Positions 24,329 to 35,611 of a stretch of DNA of 64,000 nucleotides are shown piece after piece. Both the position numbers and the translations under genes were made by a program. Position 1 is the stretch's first letter, and each line of letters begins with the position of its first letter. Source of the DNA: Xestospongia bergquistia (lineage: Eukaryota; Porifera; Demospongiae; Haplosclerida; Petrosiidae); the NCBI GenBank assembly GCA_963965975.1, contig OZ014412.1, positions 7,192,708 to 7,256,707 on the forward strand, read 5' to 3'. The notes under the pieces are model-generated. The model did no database searches. It saw nothing but the letters and a program-made list of their open reading frames with translations, and was not told where the DNA came from.

Positions 24329-25552
24329 ATGGTATATTTCTATAGTGTAACTCTACTGGCTGTTATTGCTAGTGTCTCTGCTAGTACTACCAATGGTAAT
24401 GATGGCTCTGATACATGTCTTTCTACCTCTTCTCTCAAATTCATTGAACAAGCTTTAGCTAATATTAGCAATCAACTTGGACATGTTGGAACTAGAGATC
24501 CCTCTGATGTTGGAGAGTCTCTTACTGGTGTTACAAGTCTCCTTCAGCTGTCTCTGTTGAGGGAGTTACTAGGTGAGTATAAGAATGGATCACCTTCAGA
24601 GAAGCAACAGGGACTCTTGAGTCATATTGAGCTATTACTGAACACCTCCATTCAAGATCTAACTAGCAGACTGGACACTGTAGAGTCCAAGACTGACCTA
24701 TTATTGAGACGTAGTAATATAACTCACAATACTCTGACTTCTATTGATGATAAATTGGACGATTATGGTAACAAATGTGGACCTTCTTTGCTGCGTTCAT
24801 GTGAGGAGATTAAAAGCAGATGTCCAGATTGTCCTTCAGGTTATTATATTATAGCTGATAATCATACCCTTGTTCATCGTGTGTACTGTTATATGGAGGA
24901 GTTGTGTAATTCCACAGGAGGTTGGATGAGGGTAGCTTATCTTAGTATGAAAGATAGCAACGAGAAATGTCCTGATGGATTTAGACTGTATAGTGAAAAT
25001 GGTGTTCGAGCATGTGGTCGACCATTTAGTAGTGAGGGTAGTTGTGTAGGAATAACATTTCCATCAGGTAACATTGAGTATTCTCAAGTGTGTGGTAAAG
25101 TTATCGGATATCAATTTGGATCTCCTGATGGTCCAGTTGGTAGCGATATTAATAGTCCTTATATTGATGGTATTAGTCTGACACAGGGTAGTCCTCGTAA
25201 ACATATTTGGAGTTTTATATCAGGACCATTTAACAACCATCATCCTAGCTATTGTCCCTGTGGTACTAGTGGTGCTAAGAGTGCTCCATCATTTGTTGGT
25301 ACTGACTATTACTGTGAGTCTGGTAATCCTCTTACCTCTCATCCATCTCAACTTTATACTAACGATGCAATTTGGGATGGCCAAGGTTGTGGTAGTGTTG
25401 AAGTGCCTTGTTGTGATCGACCCAATCTTCCTTGGTTTCATAAGCCACTGGGGTACTGTACAACTGACTCCATCGAAATGAGGCTATGTTGTGATGAAGG
25501 TACAAATAATGAAGATGTTCCCTTTAATTTGGTGGAGATTTACATCAAATGA
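24329..25552 (+). CDS. Secreted fibrinogen-like array protein, type I stalk, CPDC loop, C-type b
   Basis: Intact frame of 407 residues. The signal peptide is MVYFYSVTLLAVIASVSAS. The type I stalk lacks two or three residues found elsewhere (EKQQGLLSHIELLLN). The first loop is CPDCPSGYYIIADNHTLVH, but the end is b-type: GSPDGPVGSDINSPYIDG, SGPFNNHHPSYCPCG, CCDRPNLPWFHK, MRLCCDEGTNNEDVPFNLVE. The sequence at the join reads FSSEGSC instead of VSSGGSC, a change shared only with 27052. The 3' flank matches 55137 and the remnant at 10464. The C-terminal halves of 24329 and 55137 are very close although their first loops differ. Confidence 0.88.
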   Translation: MVYFYSVTLLAVIASVSASTTNGNDGSDTCLSTSSLKFIEQALANISNQLGHVGTRDPSDVGESLTGVTSLLQLSLLRELLGEYKNGSPSEKQQGLLSHIELLLNTSIQDLTSRLDTVESKTDLLLRRSNITHNTLTSIDDKLDDYGNKCGPSLLRSCEEIKSRCPDCPSGYYIIADNHTLVHRVYCYMEELCNSTGGWMRVAYLSMKDSNEKCPDGFRLYSENGVRACGRPFSSEGSCVGITFPSGNIEYSQVCGKVIGYQFGSPDGPVGSDINSPYIDGISLTQGSPRKHIWSFISGPFNNHHPSYCPCGTSGAKSAPSFVGTDYYCESGNPLTSHPSQLYTNDAIWDGQGCGSVEVPCCDRPNLPWFHKPLGYCTTDSIEMRLCCDEGTNNEDVPFNLVEIYIK

Positions 25553-26999
25553 TATTTTTCTATTGAGTGCATACAATTCAAACATATTATTATTAGTAGT
25601 GACTAAATTAATAAAACCCCTCCTACCAATTAGATATTGATTGTTTTTCATAATTTTAATTTTGCCAAACTTTTTTTGAAATAAAAATACTTAATATCAA
25701 CATCAATAATGTTATGTAGTAAATAGTTGCTCTGGTATTAAAGATAAACCTACATAATACTAATAATGATACATTTTGAAGTTTTTAAAGTGTCCCTAAC
25801 TGGTTCTCATGTAAAGATCTGTGTCGACTGCTGAGATAGTTCCACTCTCAATGTTTGTCATTATACCCGTGTTAGATAATTAACTTAATGTAGTGACTTA
25901 GTTTGTTTAAGACTGGCATTTGTCTTTTTAATAATAAGATTAAATGGATAGATGAATTAACAAATAGTGTCATTGACTCTATGAGTAGATGAATTGATAA
26001 TTCACTGTATAAATTAGTATATGTTGATATGAAAACAAGTTAATTTTGAGCTAGTCTGTCTATCTCCTTTAAGAGATAGAGAAAGGACAATAATGATTGA
26101 TATTAGGGACTGTTTGTATGTCCTAGATAGTTAGCTTTGATGTTGATTTAGTTAATGATATATAGAGATCTGTAGTTGATATTATAGCAGTTGATATTAT
26201 AGCAGTCCTCTAGGTAATGGATATCTGTTAAAAGGTGACTGAAGAAGGTTTCTTATATTGGAAAGTCTTCTAACTGTTAGTACAGGTATTGTTTATCACT
26301 AGATCTGTTTGTAACTTATAACTGTTATCATGTAGCTAACCTAGTTTGGTATTAAATAGTGTGATAAACCTTGTCTTTCAAAGTGAGACTAATAGTTGAT
26401 ATAGACATACTTGTCTTTTAAATGCTGAGTAAGAAGCCATGATCAATATTGGATAATTAGCTTGAGGTAACCATTATCTTCAAAAGATGAGATAGAGAGC
26501 TATATTTGAACCTTTTAAGATACACTTTGGAACTTGTGATAAGATCATCTACTGGTAGTACATTGTCAATAATACTTGATGAGTTCATATAATTTACAAG
26601 TCATGTATAATATATTAACAACACACATACTTTGTTAATGACATATTGATTGTATAAATCAATACATATTATAAGATATGCTGATAATGTAAACAAGTTA
26701 ATCTTGAGGTAGTTTATCTCCTTTAAGTGGTTGAGAAAGGACAGTCATTGTTGTCATTGGAGTAGTTCATAGGTGGACCTATCTTTTGATGTCCAGAAAG
26801 GAGTGGACATATTGGGGACTTTGAGGCAGGTCTGTCTGAGAAAGGACAGTTGTGGTTAATATTAGTGTAGTCATTGAGGTTTTTGTTATTTTTTGGAAAG
26901 AGAATTACAGTAGATCTTATCTTTTTGATAAAATAAAGTAAGGAGGTGTGTTTCTCTAATTATTCAGTCTTCTATCTCTTATGTAATGACCTCAGTGAG
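25553..26999. other. Spacer between 24329 and 27052
   Basis: No gene seen. About 26157-26990 resembles 4155-5060. In the duplicated block the corresponding interval, from about 25735 to 28243, is missing: see 56454-56696. Confidence 0.65.
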
Positions 27000-27008
27000 T
27001 ATATATAA
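27000..27008 (+). promoter_or_regulatory. TATA box, promoter module P3
   Basis: TATATATAA in CAGTGAGTATATATAAGGTA followed by GATGATATCAGTCTAC, about 50 bases before the ATG at 27052. Confidence 0.6.
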
Positions 27009-27051
27009 GGTAGATGATATCAGTCTACAGTAGAACATTACAAGAGTTACA

Positions 27052-28293
27052 ATGACTTCCCTTCTATCTTTACTGGTAGTCATACTAGTTATTACTGGTA
27101 TGTCTAATTCATTAAGTCATTCTGATGGTGATAGTAGTATAGATGATGCCATAGCTAACCTGACTGCTGCTATTAATCAACTCCTTACTCGATCTTCTCG
27201 TAGTAGCTGTCCACCTTGTGATGATGGTAGTAATCCAACTACTCCCATACAACTTGTTGTATCACAACAACTACTATCTAACTCACCAACTAAATGTAAT
27301 AAAATGATCAAAGAACTCACTGAGACTATTGCTGCTAATATATCAAGGTTAGAGACAAGATTGTACAATGAAGGCATAATAAAGATACTTGAGATTGTCA
27401 ATGATCTCAATAGGAGTATAGCTAAGATAGAAGATAACGTTGATGACATTAAAGGAGATGTTAATACTCTCAAAGATATTCATGAGAACATTACTACAAA
27501 GAAATGTCCTCCTCCATCATTGTTACTTCCTCATTCCTGTAAAGAGGTCAAAAGCAAATGTCCAGATTGTCCTTCAGGCTATTACATTATAACTGATAAT
27601 CGCAGCATTGCTCGTCATGTGTACTGTTATATGGAGGAGTTGTGTAATTCCACAGGAGGTTGGACGAGGGTAGCTTATCTTAACATGACAGATAGCAATG
27701 AGGAATGCCCTGATGAATTTAGACTGTATAGTAAAAATGGTGTTCGAGCATGTGGTCGACCAGTTAGTAGTGAGGGTAGTTGTGTAGGAATAACATTTCC
27801 ATCAGGGAACATTGAGTACTCTCAAGTGTGTGGTAAAGTTATCGGATATCAATTTGGATCTCCTGATGGTCCAGTTGGTAGAGATATTAATGGTGCTTAT
27901 ATAGATGGTATTAGTCTGACACACGGTAGTCCTCGTAATCATATCTGGAGTTTCATAGTAGGAGCATTTGAAAACTTTAATCCAAGTTATTGTCCTTGTG
28001 GTACCAGTGGTTCTAAAAGTGCTCCACCATTTGTTGGTACTGACTATTACTGTGAGTCTGGTAATCCTAACAACTATTGGCAAGATAATATACTTTACAG
28101 TACTGATCCCCTGTGGGATGGCAAAGATTGTGGTAGTATTGAGGCGCCTTGTTGTTCTCGATCTCGTATTCCTTGGTTTTATAAACAACTATGTTATTAT
28201 ACAACTGACTCCATTGAAATGAGGTTATGTTGTGATCAAGATACTAATGATGAAGATGTTCCCTTTAATTTGGTGGAGATTTACATCAAGTGA
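27052..28293 (+). CDS. Secreted fibrinogen-like array protein, type IIb stalk, CPDC loop, C-type b (mosaic)
   Basis: Intact frame of 413 residues. Up to about 27750 it is nearly the same as 18523: MTSLLSLLVVILVITG, SSCPPC, ELTETIAANISRLETRLYNE, KCPDCPSGYYIITD. From the VSSEGSC codons on it follows 24329 instead: GSPDGPVGRDINGAYIDG, CPCGTSGSKSAPPFVG, MRLCCDQDTNDEDVPFNLVE. The change of partner falls at the boundary between the fibrinogen-like half and the rest of the domain. It is the last nested gene before the USP exon at 28721. A fragment of a gene with the same 3' end stands before the duplicated USP exons at 56648. Confidence 0.88.
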   Translation: MTSLLSLLVVILVITGMSNSLSHSDGDSSIDDAIANLTAAINQLLTRSSRSSCPPCDDGSNPTTPIQLVVSQQLLSNSPTKCNKMIKELTETIAANISRLETRLYNEGIIKILEIVNDLNRSIAKIEDNVDDIKGDVNTLKDIHENITTKKCPPPSLLLPHSCKEVKSKCPDCPSGYYIITDNRSIARHVYCYMEELCNSTGGWTRVAYLNMTDSNEECPDEFRLYSKNGVRACGRPVSSEGSCVGITFPSGNIEYSQVCGKVIGYQFGSPDGPVGRDINGAYIDGISLTHGSPRNHIWSFIVGAFENFNPSYCPCGTSGSKSAPPFVGTDYYCESGNPNNYWQDNILYSTDPLWDGKDCGSIEAPCCSRSRIPWFYKQLCYYTTDSIEMRLCCDQDTNDEDVPFNLVEIYIK

Positions 28294-28720
28294 AATTTGA
28301 AATCTGCTGATTTCTAATGGATTCTTAGTAGTGTGTTAGTTATAATATGTAAGACATTTTGTCAACAAAAGCTGACTTACTAACTGTATTGTATTAATTT
28401 GTTGTTTTTTTCTTCCTTATTTTGCAAAATTAATCATTTATAAAATCATTATTAGTAATATAACAAAGTATAAAGGAAGTGTCCACATTGTATAGTCATG
28501 ATGTGTATACTTCTATTGGTGTCCTCTTGTTTGTCCTTGTTATAAAGGAGACTTTCATTATCAAACCATTTCCCATTAGAGCGTATTGATCATATAATCA
28601 CTACTTCTGTATAAAAAACAGTTAATGTTTAGAAATAGCAAACTTATAACTCTAACGATGCACCATATATGGTTATCATACAATAACACACGGTCACTAA
28701 TTATTATCTCTATATTATAG
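28294..28720. other. 3' flank of 27052 and end of the long USP intron
   Basis: No gene seen. It is repeated at 56697-57130, and part resembles 6304-6530. It ends in the acceptor CTATATTATAG. Confidence 0.65.
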
Positions 28721-31700
28721 AATTACAAGGTAGTCTTTCTGCTACTCAAGATACACTAAGTGCTGTCTATGCTGATCCATCTATGAACAAGACAGCATAT
28801 CATCTTCATGCTGTACTAGTTCATCAAGGACAAGCTTCAGGTGGTCATTACTGGGCATATGTAAGGAAGAAAACAGAGAAAGAAACAATGGCTGCTGTCA
28901 ATGAAACAGAACCTTTGGAAGAGTCACAAGAAGCTATGCAAGAGAGTTCAGATGAGAGTGAATTACCTGCTGGTGGTCGGGAAGAGAAACAAGAAGATGG
29001 AGGGAGTCAAGAAGGTGTAAAAGAGGACAGAGAAATGGAGGTAGAACACACTGGTCCATCAGGTTATGAGACTGTTGAAAAACATCCAATCACTTCCACT
29101 GATAGTCTATTAATGACTTCACAGACCAGTCAATCCAGTTTAGAAGCTGGTCAAACTAGGTTATTGGATTCAGAGGTGTGGCTTAAGTTCAATGATGTCA
29201 GTGTCATTGAAGTCAATTGGGAAGAAGTAAAGAGAGAATCATTTGGTAGTAACAACAAGAGTAATTTCAGTTCTAATACAAGTGCTTATTGTCTTGTGTA
29301 TATCAGTGCTGAAGCTCATGATCAATTGGAAGGAAGTGGTAAGTGCATGATGGATGAATGAATAAATGGATGGATGAATGGATAGACAGATAGACAAACA
29401 AACAGATGGAATCACAGTGATCTTCTAATATTACTATATTTCCTTTATTAGTTTCTGGTCAGACTTTGACACCCTCCCTTCAGAAGTATGTAGAAGACAA
29501 TAACAAAGCCTTTGACAATGAAGTTATGGTTTATGACCTCAAAAAACAGAGAGCTCAGAGTAAAGGAAAAGAGCTTATAAAACCAGTTAAATCAGTTCGT
29601 TTTGTTCCACCTGGTACCACTCTACCTGGCACAGCATCCAGTAACTCTGAAATGATAGCATTAGCCTCTGACGCCAAACGAGCTCGTGCTGAAAGCCCTC
29701 CACCTGAAGATATGCAGGTAATGTAGAACTGATTTTATTATGTTTGATCTTATCATATTAAATAATACTCCACTAACTGTTCCCATATATTAAATACAAG
29801 TCATATCTTTACATTATTAGTTGTATTAACTGGTAAGTATTGTTAATAGATAACATTTGTGTATTAATATAATGATAAAGTCATTAATGATTACAAAGTC
29901 ATGGATTGACTTAGTATTGTCAATATTGACTCAATTATTTCACTTTGTTACTAATATTCTGTATCTAGTAATTGTACCTTTGTAATAATTTACTATTTAA
30001 ATGATGTTCTTTTTTCTGTCATTCAGATTGATCTGGACAATCTACCTCCAATTGATCCTCTTCTTCAAACTCAATTTGAAGCAAAAATGACTCAAAAACT
30101 TCGACAATTATCAACAGAACTACCTGATTCCATCATAGAACCTAGACTGCTTACTGAATTTCATTACGCCAGTATCTGTCAGTCGAGTGAGACTGTACGA
30201 CAAGCTATGTTATTGTCACTAGTGATCAGTGAAGCTGAAAAAGATGACAAGTAAAATAAATATATATTTTAAAATTATATTGTAAATTAGTACAGTCAAT
30301 TTTATTCTAATTATTAGTTGAGGTTATGTCTTTTTAATTTGTTACAGTTTTTCATTATCACTTCTGGCAAAGAAGGAACTGCTCACTATTTACAAGAATA
30401 TACATATCTATGATGAACTGAAAGTAAATAATGAATGGATGGATGGATGGATGGATAGATTGGATTGACATGAGAACTGACAGCTGGATGGATAGACAAT
30501 CAGCTGGACATACATACATACATACAGACGGACAGACAAACAGGAGAACATAATAAGATAATAGTGACTATTTCTTTCTTGTAGCTTGTCCGACGACTCT
30601 ATCACATGTTCTGTAGTGCTTGTTATCATTGTGTCCAAGCTGTCAATGAAGTGAAGAAAGACAAGTTAGTTCTGACTCCTCTCATTAATTATTCATTACA
30701 TGTAATATATAGTTGTTGTCTAGCGTTAGCTAATGCTGTTCAGTCATTTGCTCTGAATGCTCAAATCTGTCAACTATCTAACCAAAACTTTGCCCTAGAA
30801 CCTAAAGTACTAGGAGAATTTAGAGCTAGAACTTTATTGGTAAGTGGGACTGTCTACATATACACTATGTACTGCTCAGAACTAGAACATCATGTAGTAT
30901 AACCAGTATAACTAGTATAACTAGTATAACTAATATGACTATATGACTAGTATAACTAGTATATCTAGTATGACTAGTGTGACTAGTATGTAGTATAACT
31001 AGTATATCTAGTATGACTAGTGTGACTAGTATGTAGTATAACTAGTATATCTAGTATGACTAGTTTGACTAGTATGTAGTATAACTAGTATATCTAGTAT
31101 GACTAGTTTGACTAGTATGTAGTATAACTAGTGTATCTTGTATGACTAGTGTGACTAGTATGTAGTATAACTAGTATATCTAGTATGACTAGTGTGACTA
31201 GTATGTAGTATAACTAGTATGATTAATTAGTATAGTATTCTTTTTGTCTTTCCGCCCACCCACTCATTTCCTGATCTGTCCATTCAGCCATCCATTTAAG
31301 TATCCATCCATCCATCCACCCAATTATTCATCCATTCATCCATCCACCCAATCATCCATCTATCCATCTATTTAACCAATCATCCATCTATCCATTCATT
31401 TGTTCATTATTACCATTTTAAGTCACATACATTAGATAACAGTATGTTTTGTTGTTATAGGAGGTGAGTCAACTAGGTACAGCTGCCTTCAATGCTGGTG
31501 AAGTCAGTACCAGTCTTTTTATTGGCAATGAGTACATTGTTCCAAGTTTAAAGGCATTCACACAACATGTCTTTCCAGGAGATGATCCTATTTTAGAGAA
31601 AGTGAGAGAGGAGTGGTGTCAATGTCTGGATCAGAGTTCTCTTACTGAAGGTATTACAAATCATAGTTTACAGTGTAATATTGTAGAATAAATACTTCAA

Positions 31701-32101
31701 ATCACAAAAGTATAATACAATAAAATACTCATTTTGCTATTCTTCTTGTTTAATGACAACATGATATTTGTATTTTAAAATGTATTATGCTACAAGTGAA
31801 GAACATGTAATACAGTGAATGAGACCTAAGTTAAACATAACATGTACAATGTAGGTTGGAATATTAAACTTGGTATAAATTTTTTTTAATACAATATTAT
31901 TTATAACTAGATGATTCTGATAAACTAGCTGATTTATTGGTGAAGATTGTAGAAGACTATTCTAAGGCTCCAGATATAAAGGTCCCTGAACCACCCACAA
32001 CCTTTGATACCCAACGTTTAGCAGCTCAGTTCACTAACACATTCAGAATGTTGTCTGAACAGCCATCTTCTCTCCAGTTGGTACAACTACCTCATTTTTA
32101 G
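28721..32101 (+). CDS. USP25/USP28-type ubiquitin carboxyl-terminal hydrolase, 3' exons
   Basis: Seven exons with consistent phases: 28721-29338, 29452-29717, 30027-30250, 30348-30423, 30585-30839, 31461-31650 and 31911-32101, ending in TAG. The first has the His box (YHLHAVLVHQGQASGGHYWAY, His codon 28846-28848) and the box with the third catalytic residue (WLKFNDVSV, codons 29191-29196). USP28 has LHAVLVHEGQANAGHYWAY and WLKYNDISV as I recall them. Between the two boxes lies an acidic insert of about 90 residues (EESQEAMQESSDESELP...) where human USP28 has only a few. Later exons (LQKYVEDNNKAFDNEV, IDLDNLPPIDPLLQ, LVRRLYHMFCSACYHC, EVSQLGTAAFNAGEVSTSL) give the helical C-terminal region. 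The final exon could instead splice at GTACAA (32081). The gene appears intact here; a decayed copy lies at 57133-60978. Confidence 0.88.
30897..31220 (+). repeat. 43-bp minisatellite in USP intron, short allele
   Basis: About 6-7 units of CTAGTATGACTAGTGTGACT + AGTATGTAGTATAACTAGTA + TAT, built from the palindrome ACTAGT. It is flanked by (GGAT)n at 30433-30460 in the previous intron and CATC-rich sequence at 31300-31395. The second copy of this intron has about 30 units. Confidence 0.9.
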
Positions 32102-32335
32102 TATATAATTGTTTTAGGGAGATCACTATTATGATAATATTATTCCTATTATTCTTAAATTATTTCTAATATGTAATTGTTCTTTCTTACTTTGTGAGGC
32201 AACAGTTTTTACTGTATAATTATTATCTTGTATTTCCTTTGTTTTGATTTCCTCATTTCTTTTATTAAAAATTTGAATACTTCTGATAATTTGTTTAAAA
32301 ATTAATTTGGTTGACACTAATATTAAATGTAATGG
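32102..32335. other. Downstream flank of the USP gene
   Basis: AT-rich, repeated at 60979-61218; no gene seen. Confidence 0.6.
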
Positions 32336-32937
32336 ACTTGTTCAGAGTCATGTCCACCTTCTTCTAGCTTTATAACTTGAATTATATCAAGTCCTATAGC
32401 AGTAATCACTAGAACTAAAATATAATGATAGCTTTTTGAATTATGCTAAGAGATTCAGTCCTTTTAATTCAGTAGAAGTACTTCCTTAAAACAAAAAGTA
32501 TATATATATATATCCTATTAGTCACAATATATGGTCAACTGGATTCTTATTTTAGGATATATTATGCTGTCATTTGTGGTTTATTCATATTATACTTGTG
32601 GTTTGTCAAGTCACTTTTTCTTCATAACCAACCACAAAATCCACTTTCTTCTAGCTTTTTAACTGGAATTGTGTCAAGTCCTATAGCAATAATCACTAGA
32701 ACTAAAATCTAATGATAATCTTTGAATTATATGCTAAGAGATTCAGTCCTTTTAACTCACTATAAGTAAATCCTTAAAACAAAAAGAAAGCATATATCCT
32801 ATTAGTCACAATATATGGTCAACTGGATTCTTATCTTGGGATGTATATTATGCTGATATTCTTTTTTTTAAAATAATATTGATTTTTATAATTGTGATGT
32901 GTCAGGTCACATTTCCTTATTATATAAGTAACAACAA
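32336..32937 (+). repeat. Dispersed repeat, two head-to-tail copies
   Basis: Two copies of about 300 bases (about 32336-32630 and 32640-32937) share CTTCTTCTAGCTTT, TCAAGTCCTATAGCA, TAATCACTAGAACTAAAAT, AGAGATTCAGTCCTTTTAA and CCTATTAGTCACAATATATG. The same pair stands at 54302-54890, a half copy at 61219-61420, and a partial one at 11654. No terminal inverted repeats or coding capacity were seen. Confidence 0.7.
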
Positions 32938-33345
32938 GTCTAATGATGGATATAAACCTTCTAGATTCCTTCATTCATGTGAGGAGATTAAGAAGAAATG
33001 TCCAGACTATACTTCATACTAGTATACAATAGTTGATTGTCATGGTCATTTTTGTCACATGTACTGCCATATCAAAACATTGTGCAGCTCTGGAAGAGTT
33101 TGGATGAGTATAGTTTATCTTAACATGACAAATAGCAGTGAGAAATGTCCTGATGGATTTAGTCAAACTGGTTTAGAGTACATGTTTGTCACATGTACTG
33201 CCATATCAAAACATTGTGCAGCTCTGGGAGAGTTTGGATGAGTGCAGTTTATTTTAACGTGACAAATAGCAGCAAGGAATGTCCTGATGATTCTGTAGTC
33301 AAAATTGTTTAGAGTATATTGTAGACCTGCTAGTAGCGGAGGTAG
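32938..33345 (+). pseudogene. Diverged remnant of an array gene with an internal 136-base duplication
   Basis: Encodes HSCEEIKKKCPDYTSY, then a stop, then VDCHGHFCHMYCHIKTLCSS and SIVYLNMTNSSEKCPDGF. The segment from TTTGTCACATGTACTGCC is then repeated at a distance of 136 bases (about 33049 and 33185). It ends after the codons for RPASSGG. More diverged than the other members, so an older remnant. It lacks both the N-terminal stalk and the C-terminal half. Confidence 0.75.
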
Positions 33346-33661
33346 ACTTTTAGTCTTCATATCTGTTCACTCTAGAATAGGATTATTAGAGTAACTATTC
33401 TCTTGTGAACATGAATATAGTTAGGAACATCTGTTACTCAAGCAATAGTCTGCTGGTGTTCTCATGGTAAACTTAATACTTTGGTACATATATCTAATGG
33501 TAGTAATGTACTAACTGAGCTCTTGTTTGACAAACACAACTCTAGGAATGTGACCTTTTGGATGTTAAGGTCACTTTGATCTGTAGTATGAAGTTGAGAC
33601 AAACTGCTTTTTTAATGTGTCAATCTTCTTACTTAAATATCTTCAAGAAAACACTCTTAAG
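33346..33661 (+). promoter_or_regulatory. P2 upstream block
   Basis: GTTCACTCTAGAATAGGATT to CTTCAAGAAAACACTCTTAA, nearly repeated at 34087-34372 and similar to 14240-14557 and 24010-24328. Conservation before several genes suggests a promoter region. The TATA position here reads GTAGTATGAAG and is weak. Confidence 0.4.
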
Positions 33662-34086
33662 ATGTTATGTTTCTATGTTATAACTCCACTAGCTGTTATT
33701 GCTAGTGTCTTATCTAAAACTGTTTGTTTATGTCTTTCTACTATCAATTATCCATTCAAAATATGACTGCCAAAGTCAATTCTGTGATATTCTAGTCTAA
33801 CAATGAGTATATACCTTCTTGATTACTTCATCCATGTGAGGAGATTAAGAAGAAATGTCCATGTCCAGCCTATACTTCAGACTAGTATATGATAGTTGAT
33901 TGTCATGGCTATATTTGTCACATGTACTGCTATATCGAAATGTTGTGTAGCTCTGGAAGAGTTTGGATGAGTGTAGTTTATCTTAACATGACAAATAGCA
34001 AGGAGGAATGTCCTGATGGATTTTCATTCTGTAGTCATGATATGATGGTTTAGAGTATATGGTAGACCTGCTAGTAGTGGAGGTAG
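33662..34086 (+). pseudogene. Diverged remnant of a type I array gene
   Basis: The ATG at 33662 starts MLCFYVITPLAVIASV and then diverges at once. The stalk is reduced to about 100 bases with no paralogous match. HPCEEIKKKCPCPAYTSD, a stop, VDCHGYICHMYCYIEMLCSS and SVVYLNMTNSKEECPDGFS follow. It ends after RPASSGG, as at 32938. The two remnants are close sisters and probably a tandem duplication of one broken copy. Confidence 0.75.
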
Positions 34087-34372
34087 ACTTTTAGTCTTCA
34101 TATCTTTTCACTCTACAATAGGATTATTAGAGTAACTATTCTCTTGTGAACATGAATATAGTTAGGTACATCTGTTACTCAAGAAATAGTCTGCTGGTGT
34201 TCTCATGCTAAACTTAATACTTTGGTACATGTATCTAATGATAGTAATGTACTAACTGAGCTCTTGTTTGACAAATACAACTCTAGGAATGTGACCTTTT
34301 GGATATTAAGGTCATTTGATCTGTAGTGAATAACTACTTCTTTTTTCATGTCTTCAAGAAAACACTCTTAAG

Positions 34373-35611
34373 ATGATGTATTTCTACACTATAACTCTAC
34401 TGGCTGTTATTGCTAGTGTCTCTGCTTGCTCTACCAGTTGTTATGATTGTTCTGAATCATATTTTTCTACTTCTTCTCTCAAATTTATTGAACAAGCTCT
34501 AGCTAATATTAGCAATCAACTTGGACGTGTTGGAACTAGAGATCCCTCTGATGTTGGAGAATCTCTTACTGGAGTTACAAGTCTTCTTCAGTTGTCTCTG
34601 TTGAGGGAATTACTAGGTGAGTATAAGAAGGGATCACCTTCAGACAAGCAACAAGGACTATCTGTCTTGAGTCGTATTGAGCTATTACTCAACACTTCCA
34701 TTCAAGATCTAGCCAGCAGACTGGACACAGTAGAGTCTAACACTGACCTGTTATTGAGACATAGTAATATAACTCACAATACTCTGACTTCTATTGATGA
34801 TAAACTAGATGATTATAGTAACAAATGTGGATCTCCTTTGCTGCAATCATGTGAAGAGATTAAAAGTAGATGTCCAGACTGTCCTTCAGGCTATTATATT
34901 ATAGCTGATAATTGTAGCATTGCTCGTCATATCTACTGTTATATGGAAGAGTTGTGTAATTCCACAGGAGGTTGGATGAGAGTAGCTTATCTTAACATGA
35001 CAGATAGCAATGAGAAATGTCCTGATGAATTTAGGCTGTATAATGAAAATAGTGTTCGAGCATGTGGTCGACCAGTTAGTAGTGGAGGTAGCTGTGTAGG
35101 AATAACATTTCCATCAGGTAACATTGAATACTCTCAAGTGTGTGGTAAAGTTATCGGATATCAAGTTGGCTGGCCAGATGGAGCACTTTATAGTAATAAC
35201 AAGAACATTGACTCAAATTATGTTGATGGCGTTGTATTAACTCATGGTAATCCTCGTAGTCATATTTGGACTTTTATTGTTGGCTCACGAGAAAACAATA
35301 TACAGAGTCATTGTCCATGTGCTAGTATAGAACCCAAAAATCCACCACCATTTGTTGGTAATGATTATTACTGTGAGTCTGGATGTCCAAACTATCCAGT
35401 AGTTGGTAAATTTTATACCAATGATCCACTGTGGGATGGTCATCAATGTGGTAGTATAGAAACTGCCTGTTGTCAACGTACTGGTATACCTTGGTTTTAT
35501 AAGAAATTCAATTACTCCACTACAGACAACATTGAAATGAGGATCTGTCTTAGTCATGGGACATCTGATGAAGATTGTGCTGTAGGCCAGTATGAGATCT
35601 ATGTTAAGTAG
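34373..35611 (+). CDS. Secreted fibrinogen-like array protein, type I stalk with extra N-terminal cysteines, CPDC loop, C-type a
   Basis: Intact frame of 412 residues starting MMYFYTITLLAVIASVSACS. Directly after the signal peptide it reads CSTSCYDCSES, where most type I members have SSTSGNDGSDTC. This adds cysteines near the mature N-terminus, shared only with the broken gene at 41831. The type I stalk is followed by CPDCPSGYYIIADNCSIARH and the a-type end (GWPDGALYSNN, CPCASIEPKNPPPFVG, SHGTSDEDC). The extra cysteines might link subunits; this is inference. The P2 leader before it has lost the usual TATA (TCTGTAGTGAATAACTACTT), so its promoter strength is uncertain. Confidence 0.88.
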   Translation: MMYFYTITLLAVIASVSACSTSCYDCSESYFSTSSLKFIEQALANISNQLGRVGTRDPSDVGESLTGVTSLLQLSLLRELLGEYKKGSPSDKQQGLSVLSRIELLLNTSIQDLASRLDTVESNTDLLLRHSNITHNTLTSIDDKLDDYSNKCGSPLLQSCEEIKSRCPDCPSGYYIIADNCSIARHIYCYMEELCNSTGGWMRVAYLNMTDSNEKCPDEFRLYNENSVRACGRPVSSGGSCVGITFPSGNIEYSQVCGKVIGYQVGWPDGALYSNNKNIDSNYVDGVVLTHGNPRSHIWTFIVGSRENNIQSHCPCASIEPKNPPPFVGNDYYCESGCPNYPVVGKFYTNDPLWDGHQCGSIETACCQRTGIPWFYKKFNYSTTDNIEMRICLSHGTSDEDCAVGQYEIYVK

